Below are positions 1 to 5,005 of a DNA stretch of 5,984 nt, in pieces. The position numbers and the translations under genes are program-made. Location of the stretch: the NCBI GenBank assembly GCA_051881395.1, contig JBJEPU010000183.1:1-5984 (forward strand). Direction: 5' to 3'. This DNA is from Fimenecus sp051881395 (GTDB lineage: Bacteria; Bacillota; Clostridia; Oscillospirales; Acutalibacteraceae). Under the pieces are notes generated by a model, which saw nothing but the letters and a program-made list of their open reading frames with translations, was not told where the DNA came from and made no database searches. How positions within the stretch are numbered: the stretch's first letter is position 1; each line of letters begins with the position of its first letter.

Positions 1-780
1 GAGCACGATAACCGACTGCTCGGACGCGCAAATCATACCGTTATCAAAGGTCTTGGAGTGAATAATGGAGTTGACGGCAAGCAGAATATCGGCGGTATCA
101 TCGATAATGGCGGGGGTATTGCCCGCGCCGACGCCCAACGCCGGTTTGCCGCTGGAGTACGCCGCTTTCACCATACCGGGGCCGCCGGTGGCAAGGATAA
201 TATCGGCTTCTTTCATCAGCATATTGGTCATTTCCAAAGACGGAATATCAATCCAGTCGATAATCCCCTCGGGTGCGCCGGCTTTAACCGCCGCTTCCAA
301 CACAATCTTTGCCGCGGCAATGGTGGAATTCTTTGCGCGCGGATGGGGGCTGATAATAATGCCGTTGCGGGTTTTCAAGGAAATCAAGGTCTTGAAAATC
401 GCAGTTGAAGTGGGGTTGGTGGTCGGAATGACCGCCGCCACAACACCGATGGGTTCGGCAATCTTTTTGGTGCCGAACGCCTTGTCCTCTTCAATCACGC
501 CGCAGGTTTTTGTATCTTTGTACGCATTGTAGATATATTCCGCCGCGTAGTGGTTTTTGATAACCTTATCCTCCACCACGCCCATGCCGGTTTCCTCCAC
601 CGCCATTTTAGCAAGCGGAATACGGGCTTTGTTCGCCGCGATTGCCGCCGCGCGGAAAATCTTGTCCACCTGCTCCTGCGAATAGGTCGCAAAAATCGCC
701 TGCGCTTCGCGGACGCGTTTCAATGCCTTTTCAAGCATTTCGACAGAGTCTACAATTTCGTAAGTCTTTGCCTGTTCCAT
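1..780 (-). CDS. adhE: Bifunctional acetaldehyde-CoA/alcohol dehydrogenase AdhE, N-terminal aldehyde dehydrogenase part (3' end outside window)
   Basis: The reading frame stays open from an ATG at 778-780 to the left edge, giving the first 260 residues. They match the CoA-acylating aldehyde dehydrogenase domain: an IPTTNPTSTAIFKTL stretch near residues 118-132, an ISPHPRAK segment at 143-150, an ATGGPGMVKAAYSSGKP cofactor-binding region at 197-213, GVGAGNTPA at 216-224, and the catalytic cysteine at 251 within FDNGMICASEQSV. In this family the domain reduces acetyl-CoA to acetaldehyde with NADH, and a fused C-terminal iron-dependent alcohol dehydrogenase then makes ethanol, regenerating NAD+ in fermentation. 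The C-terminal half is not visible, so a stand-alone acetaldehyde dehydrogenase remains possible, but the motif wording and the Rex partner favour AdhE. A GGAG site lies about 10 bases upstream of the ATG. Only 18 bases separate it from the rex stop, so the two genes are almost certainly one operon under Rex control. Confidence 0.93.
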   Translation of the reverse strand, partial: MEQAKTYEIVDSVEMLEKALKRVREAQAIFATYSQEQVDKIFRAAAIAANKARIPLAKMAVEETGMGVVEDKVIKNHYAAEYIYNAYKDTKTCGVIEEDKAFGTKKIAEPIGVVAAVIPTTNPTSTAIFKTLISLKTRNGIIISPHPRAKNSTIAAAKIVLEAAVKAGAPEGIIDWIDIPSLEMTNMLMKEADIILATGGPGMVKAAYSSGKPALGVGAGNTPAIIDDTADILLAVNSIIHSKTFDNGMICASEQSVIVL

Positions 781-798
781 TGTACTGAGTCTCCTTTT

Positions 799-1464
799 TT
801 AGATTTCGGATGAATCCATTGACTGTTTTAAATGCGCTGACAAAACCGCCAGCGAGGACGCCATATTTTCATTTTGCAACAGCACCCCATCGGGAACGGT
901 CAAGTGCGTCGGTGCAAAATTCCATATGGCACGAATACCGCAGGCAACAAGTCTGTCGCACACTTCCTGTGCACTCTTCGGCGGCACACAAATGATGCCG
1001 ATATGTACGCACAGCCGACGGCAGAGGTCTTCGAGTTTTTCCATCGGGAAAATCCGCTGTTCGCCGTCAAAGCGAAGGTCGAAAAGCGCCGGGTCAGAGT
1101 CAAACGCGGCAACGATTTGCAACCCGTAATCCGCAAAGCCCTTGTACCCGAGAAGCGAACGCCCCAACTGCCCCGCGCCGATTAAGACCGCCTCGTCAAC
1201 ATTGTCATAGCCCAAAAACGACTCCAAATCGTGAATCAGCAAATCCACCTGAAAGCCCGTTTTCGGCTTACCTGCACACGAACTGACCAAAGCGATGTCC
1301 TTGCGTACCTGCACCTCATTGAGCGCCAAAGCGGCGGCAATTTTGGGGGCGGACACAACCGTCGTACCCTCTTTTTGCAACAACTTTAAGTAGTTGAGGT
1401 AATACGGCAGCCGTAAAAGCGCTTGTTTGGAAATCCCTTGTACTGTTTGTTCCGCAGAACGCAT
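799..1464 (-). CDS. rex: Redox-sensing transcriptional repressor Rex
   Basis: This is a complete 221-residue protein, the usual Rex length. The N-terminal winged-helix DNA-binding domain covers about residues 10-80 and includes the family signature around PKIAAALALNEVQVRKDIA (residues 40-58), followed by a GKPKTGFQV turn. A Rossmann fold follows, with the dinucleotide-binding GAGQLG at residues 96-101 and an acidic residue, D122, at the end of the second strand (AAFDSD), consistent with NAD(H) binding. In the family, NAD+ favours operator binding and rising NADH releases the repressor, switching on NADH-oxidising fermentation genes. The ATG start is supported by an AGGAG 10 bases upstream. 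It is followed after 18 bases by adhE, a classical Rex target, and is preceded by a promoter overlapped by a Rex-box-like sequence, so autoregulation is likely. Confidence 0.96.
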   Translation of the reverse strand: MRSAEQTVQGISKQALLRLPYYLNYLKLLQKEGTTVVSAPKIAAALALNEVQVRKDIALVSSCAGKPKTGFQVDLLIHDLESFLGYDNVDEAVLIGAGQLGRSLLGYKGFADYGLQIVAAFDSDPALFDLRFDGEQRIFPMEKLEDLCRRLCVHIGIICVPPKSAQEVCDRLVACGIRAIWNFAPTHLTVPDGVLLQNENMASSLAVLSAHLKQSMDSSEI

Positions 1465-1502
1465 ACGACTTTCGCTCCTATCAGTATTTTCGTATTGATA
1501 CC

Positions 1503-1531
1503 ATCATATAGCATTGTTAAAAAATTGTCAA
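1503..1531 (-). promoter_or_regulatory. Promoter of the rex-adhE operon
   Basis: On the minus strand a perfect TTGACA -35 box (1526-1531) is separated by 17 bases from TATGAT (1503-1508), five of six matches to the -10 consensus. Transcription would begin near 1496, leaving a leader of about 30 bases before the rex ATG. Two A5 tracts at 1537-1541 and 1547-1551 lie exactly 10 bases apart just upstream of the -35, resembling an UP element. No other promoter is visible between rex and adhE. Confidence 0.85.
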
Positions 1532-1534
1532 TGC
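1511..1534. promoter_or_regulatory. Candidate Rex operator (ROP site) overlapping the rex promoter
   Basis: The core at 1514-1531 reads TTGTTAA-AAAA-TTGTCAA. The commonly described clostridial Rex box is TTGTTAA-N4-TTAACAA, so the left half is perfect and the right half matches five of seven bases. The outer bases extend to an exact GCATTG/CAATGC inverted repeat at 1511-1516 and 1529-1534. The site covers the -35 box and most of the spacer, so bound Rex would block RNA polymerase. Assignment to Rex is inference from sequence and from lying directly in front of rex-adhE. Confidence 0.78.
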
Positions 1535-1570
1535 CGTTTTTATGCGTTTTTGCACATTTGGTTCCCTGAA

Positions 1571-1593
1571 CAAAAAGGTGCTTTTTGCAAAGC
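1571..1593 (-). terminator. Possible weak terminator after the alpha/beta hydrolase gene
   Basis: On the minus strand GCTTT-GCAA-AAAGC (1580-1593) can form a 5-bp stem with a GCAA loop, followed by ACC and five T residues. An alternative stem CAAAAAG/CTTTTTG (1571-1587, 3-base loop) overlaps it. Both are AT-rich and weak, so read-through into rex-adhE is possible. I see no better terminator before the rex promoter. Confidence 0.3.
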
Positions 1594-1608
1594 CTGTTTT
1601 GTGCATTT

Positions 1609-2295
1609 TCACATCTGTTTTCCCAAGAAATCCAGCACGGTGCGGTTATAGGCTTCGGGCGCGTCTTTGGAAATGCAATGCCCGCCTTTTAAAGCAACAA
1701 ATTCCGCATTCGACAATGCGGCGGCAATCGCACGGGAATGGGCGTCTTTTATCATATCGTTTGTGCCGACAAGCACCAGCGTCGGCATCGTTACATTTTT
1801 CAGTTGTGCAAAGCGGATATTCGGCTCGTTGACCATTAACCCGAGCAATTCGCATTTGCGGCGGGCGGTTTCGTTTTTGGCGGCAAAAAGTTTTGTGAAA
1901 CGAAACCTAAGTTCAATGGGAATTTGATACCGCGGTTTAACGCCTTTTGTGTTTAAATTCGCACCGTTGACAATCAGTTTTTCTATGTATTCGGGATACC
2001 GCAGTGCAAAGGTCAACGCGATATTGCCGCCGTCGGAAAAGCCGAGCAAATGTATCTTTTTCAAATTGTGCGCGTCGAGGAAAGCGCGCAAATCCTCGCT
2101 GAATTGTTGCATCGTGAACGGCGCTGTGCCGCGCGGCGACTGCCCGTGCCCGCGGGTATCGACGGCAAACACGCGGTAGAATTTAGAAAAGGTTTCGATT
2201 TGGTTTTGAAAATAGTCAAGCGACTGACCGTTGCCGTGCAACAGCACCAACGGTTTCCCCTCGCCTTTTTCGATGTAATGCAGTTGAATATCCAC
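1609..2295 (-). CDS. Alpha/beta-fold hydrolase, substrate unknown
   Basis: This is a complete 228-residue cytosolic protein without a signal peptide. It has the alpha/beta hydrolase layout: an oxyanion-hole HGNGQS at residues 20-25, DTRGHGQS at 46-53, the nucleophile elbow GFSDGG with Ser87, an acid within VGTNDMI (Asp180), and the catalytic histidine in GGHCIS (His206). The fold and triad are clear, but the cap region (about residues 112-165) is short and does not reveal the substrate. Esterase, lactonase, thioesterase or C-C hydrolase activities are all possible. The start is GTG at 2293-2295, preceded by AAAGGA about 8 bases upstream; no in-frame ATG lies close by. It has its own strong promoter and appears monocistronic, sitting just upstream of rex-adhE in the same orientation. 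An operator-like dyad over its promoter hints that it is regulated by a dedicated repressor not in this window. Confidence 0.9.
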   Translation of the reverse strand: MDIQLHYIEKGEGKPLVLLHGNGQSLDYFQNQIETFSKFYRVFAVDTRGHGQSPRGTAPFTMQQFSEDLRAFLDAHNLKKIHLLGFSDGGNIALTFALRYPEYIEKLIVNGANLNTKGVKPRYQIPIELRFRFTKLFAAKNETARRKCELLGLMVNEPNIRFAQLKNVTMPTLVLVGTNDMIKDAHSRAIAAALSNAEFVALKGGHCISKDAPEAYNRTVLDFLGKQM

Positions 2296-2334
2296 GCAGT
2301 TTTTCCTTTGCTTTTGAGTGATTTTTTGTAAATG

Positions 2335-2366
2335 CGCTGTATAGATACACTATAAAAAATACAGCG
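2335..2366. promoter_or_regulatory. Operator-like inverted repeat around the hydrolase -10 box
   Basis: CGCTGTAT (2335-2342) and ATACAGCG (2359-2366) form a perfect 8-bp inverted repeat with a 16-base spacer. It brackets the -10 element, one arm at the predicted start point and one in the promoter spacer. A third ATACA copy at 2345-2349 makes an inner TGTAT-AG-ATACA dyad with the left arm. Position and symmetry suggest a dimeric repressor site, but I cannot assign the regulator. Confidence 0.5.
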
Positions 2367-2377
2367 AAAAATGTCAA
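2349..2377 (-). promoter_or_regulatory. Promoter of the alpha/beta hydrolase gene
   Basis: On the minus strand a perfect TTGACA (2372-2377) lies 17 bases from TATAGT (2349-2354), five of six matches to the -10 consensus. Transcription would begin near 2342, about 47 bases before the GTG start of the hydrolase gene. Confidence 0.85.
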
Positions 2378-2427
2378 GGGTGGGAACGGATTTTGAGTGG
2401 GATTTTTGGGAGCCTTTCGCCCATTCG

Positions 2428-2513
2428 GTCATTCTGCGGCGTAGGCGAAGAATCTCGTTTTGTGCATTTTTATTTTGTGGGTTTTCGATATCCTTCGCTT
2501 CGCTCAGGATGAC
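2428..2513. repeat. Imperfect palindromic intergenic repeat, about 86 bp
   Basis: The arms begin GTCATTCTG (2428) and, read from the other strand, GTCATCCTG (ending 2513). Each continues through a GCGAAG-type stretch to a GAAT or GGAT end, with a T-rich centre. Ends of this kind (GTCAT-C/T-CTG followed by GCGAAGGAT) resemble dispersed intergenic elements seen in many bacterial genomes that are often mistranslated as short spurious proteins. It has no coding capacity of its own. Copy number in this genome cannot be judged from one window. Confidence 0.6.
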
Positions 2514-2541
2514 AAATTGGGGTTTGTATTTGTGTTTATAG

Positions 2542-2613
2542 GGTAGGGCGGGGGCTTGCCCCCGCCGCGGGGTTCGATGTAAATTGACGGCGGGGGCAAG
2601 CCCCCGCCCTACC
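2542..2613. repeat. GC-rich palindromic element with perfect 26-bp arms
   Basis: Bases 2542-2567 and 2588-2613 are exact reverse complements, flanking a 20-base loop. Each arm is itself a palindrome with a 9-bp stem, GGCGGGGGC and GCCCCCGCC around a two-base centre, so the element can form one long hairpin or two small ones. It lies between the mgtE terminator and the hydrolase promoter, with no T-run directly after the stem. It therefore looks like a REP/MITE-like dispersed repeat rather than a terminator, although transcripts from the right would end or pause here if they passed the mgtE terminator. Confidence 0.8.
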
Positions 2614-2685
2614 GTACAAATTATCCCCACAACTCCAAATTTTCAAAAATGTATACCCGTTCTCGAACATACGGATTACATATTT

Positions 2686-2715
2686 ACAAAAAAACAGCCC
2701 CTTGCGGAGCTGTTT
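2686..2715 (-). terminator. Intrinsic terminator of mgtE
   Basis: On the minus strand AAACAGC pairs with GCTGTTT (2709-2715 with 2692-2698), extended inward by two C-G pairs and one U-G wobble around a GCAA tetraloop (2702-2705). The stem runs into a stretch of seven T residues. It begins 26 bases after the mgtE stop codon, a typical rho-independent terminator. Confidence 0.9.
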
Positions 2716-2741
2716 GGTGCAAAACTGCAAATCAAATTATA

Positions 2742-4076
2742 TTATAAATGCAAAATCAGCGTGGCGACTTTGAAATAAATCAGCAAAGTCACCGCGTCCA
2801 CTATGGTGGAAATAAAAGGACTGGACATTACGGCAGGGTCAAAGCCGATTTTTTTGGCAAACACCGGCAAAACCGAGCCGACGATTTTGGCAAACACAAC
2901 CGCCATCACCATGGTGAAACTGACAGAAATGGCAACATACGCGCCCACATCGTCAAACAGCATCAGTTTGGCAAAATTGACAACGCCGAGTGTGATGCCG
3001 CAAACCAAAGCAATGCGAAATTCCTTGAAAATGACTTTGAAAGTGTCGCGGAATTCAATATCGCCCAAGGAAAGACCGCGAATGATGGTTGCCGAGGACT
3101 GCGCGCCGCAGTTGCCGCAAGTCCCCGTGAGCATCGGGATAAACGCCGTCAACGCCACGCAGGCGGTCAGCGCGCCCTCAAAATGCCCGATGATTTTTTC
3201 GGTAAATGTTGCCGAAACCATCAACAACAAAAGCCACGGAATACGCTTTTTGTAGGTTTCAAACACGCTCATTTTTAAGTACGGCTTGTCCGTGGGCGTA
3301 ATCGCCGCCATTTTTTCGATGTCCTCGGTGTTTTCATCCTGCAAGACATCCATCGCGTCGTCAATCGTAATAATACCGACCAAGCGGTTTTCCTGGTCGA
3401 CCACGGGCAATGCCAAAAGGTCGTATTTTTGGAATTTGTCAGCGACGATTTCCTTGTCCTCTAAGGTATTGACCGAAATGATATTTGTGTCCATAATTTC
3501 AAAGATTTTTTTGCTTTTTTCGGAAAGCAGTAAATCCTTGACGGTCACAATCCCGAGCAGTTTGCGATTTTCATCGGTGACATAGCAAATGTAAATGGTT
3601 TCTTTGTCCACACCCGTGCGGCGAATACGCGTAAACGCATCGTCCACGGTCATATACTTTTTCAAGTCGACATATTCAATCGTCATCAAACTGCCGGCGG
3701 AGTCCTCGGGGTACTGCAAAATTTCGTTGATGCTTTTGCGCACCTCGGGGTCGGTATGCTGTAAAATACGCTTGACGACGGTTGCGGGCATTTCCTCGAT
3801 AATATCGACCGCGTCGTCGACATACAGCTCGTCGAGCACCTCGCGCAACTCATTATCGCTGAATGCGAGAATCAGCAATTCCTGTGCGTCGGACTCCATA
3901 TTGACGAACACTTCTGCGGCAAGTTCTTTCGGCAAAATCCGATAGACAAGCGGCAGTTTTTCAGGCGGCAAATCCTCAAAAATCGTGGCAATATCCGCCT
4001 CGTTCATCTCGGAAAGCATCGCTTTTAATTCCGGATATTTTTTCTCTTCCAACAATGCAAGTACTTGTTCGTACAC
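2742..4076 (-). CDS. mgtE: Magnesium transporter MgtE
   Basis: This is a complete 444-residue protein, normal for MgtE. In order it has an acidic helical N domain (about 1-125, with repeated EDLPPEK/DDAVDIIEEMP-type helices), the YPEDSAGSLMT linker (122-132), two CBS domains (about 133-187 and 193-255), a connecting plug-type helix (about 256-278), and a C-terminal membrane domain of about five helices (279-444). The membrane part carries the MgtE hallmark PMLTGTCGNCGAQSS (314-328) and DPAVMSSPFISTIVDAVTLLIYF (413-435), which includes Asp413 and Asp427 of the ion-pathway and gating region. Family members are dimeric Mg2+ channels in the cytoplasmic membrane, closed by Mg2+ bound to the N and CBS domains. 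The start is GTG at 4074-4076 with a near-perfect AAGGAGG 8 bases upstream. Cys320 and Cys323 form a CxxC-like pair in the hallmark loop, where GGN-type wording is more usual. Expression is controlled by an upstream M-box and probably by a leader peptide. Confidence 0.96.
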   Translation of the reverse strand: MYEQVLALLEEKKYPELKAMLSEMNEADIATIFEDLPPEKLPLVYRILPKELAAEVFVNMESDAQELLILAFSDNELREVLDELYVDDAVDIIEEMPATVVKRILQHTDPEVRKSINEILQYPEDSAGSLMTIEYVDLKKYMTVDDAFTRIRRTGVDKETIYICYVTDENRKLLGIVTVKDLLLSEKSKKIFEIMDTNIISVNTLEDKEIVADKFQKYDLLALPVVDQENRLVGIITIDDAMDVLQDENTEDIEKMAAITPTDKPYLKMSVFETYKKRIPWLLLLMVSATFTEKIIGHFEGALTACVALTAFIPMLTGTCGNCGAQSSATIIRGLSLGDIEFRDTFKVIFKEFRIALVCGITLGVVNFAKLMLFDDVGAYVAISVSFTMVMAVVFAKIVGSVLPVFAKKIGFDPAVMSSPFISTIVDAVTLLIYFKVATLILHL

Positions 4077-4132
4077 CTTGTTTCCCTCCTTAATTCAGTT
4101 TGCCCGTAAAGGGCACAAAATAGGAAACAAAG
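4076..4132 (-). promoter_or_regulatory. Candidate RNA helix sequestering the mgtE start region
   Basis: In the transcript, CUUUGUUUCC (from 4123-4132) can pair with GGAAACAAGG (from 4076-4085): ten pairs, one of them G-U. The second strand spans the last G of the Shine-Dalgarno run, the spacer and the first base of the GTG start. A small hairpin, UGCCC/GGGCA (4101-4105 with 4111-4115), sits inside the enclosed loop. Such a helix would reduce initiation. The upstream arm begins 14 bases after the stop codon of the leader ORF, so a ribosome terminating there could interfere with it. This is inferred from base pairing only. Confidence 0.45.
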
Positions 4133-4146
4133 CGCAAAACCGATTT

Positions 4147-4239
4147 TCAGAAAACAACGGCACAAAAAGCCGCGGTTTTCACACCCCTAGGTCGCGGAGG
4201 GTTCGGGTCTGCACTTATTGCGCTTCCTGTGTCCATCAT
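4147..4239 (-). CDS. MgtL-like leader peptide upstream of mgtE (30 codons)
   Basis: A short ORF lies between the M-box terminator and mgtE. Two adjacent ATG codons (4237-4239 and 4234-4236) follow a GAGGTGA ribosome site (GAGG at 4245-4248). The second ATG has the better spacing of 8 bases. The 30-residue product contains DPNPPRPRG at residues 11-19 (4183-4209). It then has a short hydrophobic tail ending in AVVF. It has no membrane helix or recognisable domain. Salmonella MgtL, the Mg2+-sensing leader peptide of mgtA, carries a similar acidic-proline/arginine run (EPDPTPLPRRR), in which translation itself responds to low Mg2+. The resemblance in composition and in genetic position, directly before a Mg2+ transporter, suggests the same logic here. 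The second half of the ORF can fold into a hairpin (AAAACCG/CGGTTTT, 4136-4142 with 4173-4179, with an inner CGGC/GCCG stem) that a translating ribosome would disrupt. Function is inferred; chance occurrence cannot be fully excluded. Confidence 0.65.
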   Translation of the reverse strand: MMDTGSAISADPNPPRPRGVKTAAFCAVVF

Positions 4240-4273
4240 TTTCACCTCACAAATTGAAATTTTAAAATACAAC

Positions 4274-4311
4274 AAAAAAACGCATACCGCCGAACGAAAA
4301 GACGGTATGCG
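4274..4311 (-). terminator. Intrinsic terminator of the M-box riboswitch expression platform
   Basis: On the minus strand CGCATACCG (4303-4311) pairs perfectly with CGGTATGCG (4281-4289) around a 13-base loop, followed by seven T residues (4274-4280). It lies directly after the M-box aptamer and well before the mgtE start, as expected for transcription attenuation when Mg2+ is plentiful. Confidence 0.9.
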
Positions 4312-4336
4312 CGAGCGTATACTATAACTTTCGTTC
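4292..4336 (-). promoter_or_regulatory. Candidate antiterminator of the M-box riboswitch
   Basis: GUAUACG (4316-4322) can pair with CGCAUAC (4305-4311, the 5' arm of the terminator) with one A-C mismatch and a CUCG loop. Outside this, GAACGAAA (4329-4336) at the 3' end of the aptamer pairs exactly with UUUCGUUC (4292-4299) in the terminator loop. The structure uses both the terminator arm and the aptamer 3' strand, so it excludes the terminator. This matches the usual M-box arrangement in which low Mg2+ frees the aptamer strand. Confidence 0.6.
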
Positions 4337-4474
4337 AAGCTTTAGCTTCAAAGGGCAATGAAACTGCGTTAGAGCACACCTTCGTGTTCGATATGCCCTG
4401 TTGACCTGCTGACGGTGTCTCCACCGTTTCGCGGCAGCAGCCCGTATCCCTGTGGGAGCCTTACCTACCGATAT
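4326..4474 (-). promoter_or_regulatory. M-box (ykoK leader) Mg2+ riboswitch aptamer
   Basis: The minus-strand RNA carries the conserved M-box segments in order: UAGGUAAGGCUCC (4455-4467), a CAGGGAUACGG stretch, GGCUGCUGCC (4433-4442), a 6-bp hairpin ACGGUG/CACCGU with a four-base loop (4412-4427), GGUCAACAGGGC (4395-4406), and GCUAAAGC (4339-4346) near the 3' end. M-boxes bind several Mg2+ ions and fold compactly at high Mg2+, which favours the downstream terminator. The location in front of mgtE fits the established role of this class. Confidence 0.94.
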
Positions 4475-4491
4475 GTTTTTTTGCATTTGCT

Positions 4492-4520
4492 ATTATGAAC
4501 CGAAGTTCGCCGCTTGTCAA
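4492..4520 (-). promoter_or_regulatory. Promoter of the M-box/leader/mgtE transcript
   Basis: On the minus strand TTGACA (4515-4520) and CATAAT (4492-4497, five of six consensus matches) are separated by 17 bases. Transcription would start near 4485, about 10 bases before the first M-box residues, giving a leader of roughly 400 bases before mgtE. Confidence 0.85.
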
Positions 4521-4570
4521 GAGAAAGCGACGAAATTTTTAGGAATTTCTGCTTTTATCCGTATTCCGAT

Positions 4571-4966
4571 TTAAGGATAAAATCTGCTATTGCTTTGTAG
4601 TGCCCCGACAAGTAGAATAAGCATATTATATCCGAGCAAGACAAAAGCACCGATATCCATAACCCTGTCAACGGCATGTGTAAAAAGACCGATACATGAA
4701 ATAAGAATGCCTGCCGCAGCCGGTATTTTACAAATCCAATACACAATAAGTGAGCGTTTGGTTTTTGCTTCGTCAATGGAGTTCTCTAACAGCCAAGCGT
4801 AAAGTTTTTTGGGATTATGCCGCACTTTTCGGCGATATCGGGAGACATCAGCCGGTGATGTATTTGTCGTAGCATAAACGCTTAACCAAAGCCACCCGGT
4901 TGAAAATCTGGCAAGCACCAAGTACATCGAAAAAATAAGTATATAGCCGACTGCTTTTTCGTTCAT
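4571..4966 (-). CDS. Small multi-pass membrane protein, function unknown (paralogue of the next gene upstream)
   Basis: A 131-residue protein with about three hydrophobic segments (near residues 6-22, 74-95 and 105-123) and a basic, polar region between the first two (about 35-72). It contains a WLW motif at 25-27 and GLFTHAVDRVMDIG at 93-106. Both recur in the gene at 5006-5425 as WLW and GLHTHAFDKILQIG, with similar spacing and topology, so the two are tandem paralogues. I prefer the ATG at 4964-4966, which has an AGGAGG 9 bases upstream. A TTG two codons earlier is only 3 bases from that site. The stop codon is 50 bases from the mgtE promoter, with no convincing terminator between. No enzymatic motif is visible and I do not recognise the family. 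Operon position suggests a shared role with its neighbour in the membrane. Confidence 0.8.
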   Translation of the reverse strand: MNEKAVGYILIFSMYLVLARFSTGWLWLSVYATTNTSPADVSRYRRKVRHNPKKLYAWLLENSIDEAKTKRSLIVYWICKIPAAAGILISCIGLFTHAVDRVMDIGAFVLLGYNMLILLVGALQSNSRFYP

Positions 4967-5005
4967 TTGCAACTCCCTCCTACCAAAACCGAAAAGTACA
5001 CTGTA

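Noticed and set aside
65..532. A 155-codon plus-strand ORF opposite adhE
   Set aside because: It is antisense to conserved aldehyde dehydrogenase sequence and is explained by GC-rich codon bias of the real gene.
2061..2630. A 189-codon minus-strand ORF running from the palindromic repeats into the hydrolase gene
   Set aside because: It reads through both intergenic repeats and the hydrolase promoter, then overlaps the hydrolase gene in another frame. Its product looks like typical mistranslated repeat sequence and has no domain features.
2651..2676. GTTC-TC-GAAC dyad with flanking GTAT/ATAC, considered as an SOS (LexA) box
   Set aside because: The Firmicute LexA box needs GAAC-N4-GTTC; here the half-sites are in the opposite order and too close. 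No gene start follows it.
2748..3278. A 176-codon plus-strand ORF opposite mgtE
   Set aside because: It is the antisense shadow of a well-supported mgtE. It is rich in His, Gln, Asn and Arg without motifs, and no ribosome site supports it.
4111..4490. CRISPR array, tRNA or rRNA in the structured leader or elsewhere in the window
   Set aside because: No regularly spaced repeats, tRNA cloverleaf or rRNA-like segments are visible; the structured RNA here is explained by the M-box and its expression platform.
4533..4550. GAAATT/AATTTC hairpin after the 4571-4966 gene, considered as a terminator
   Set aside because: The stem is only six AT pairs and is not followed by a T-run, so it is not convincing as an intrinsic terminator.
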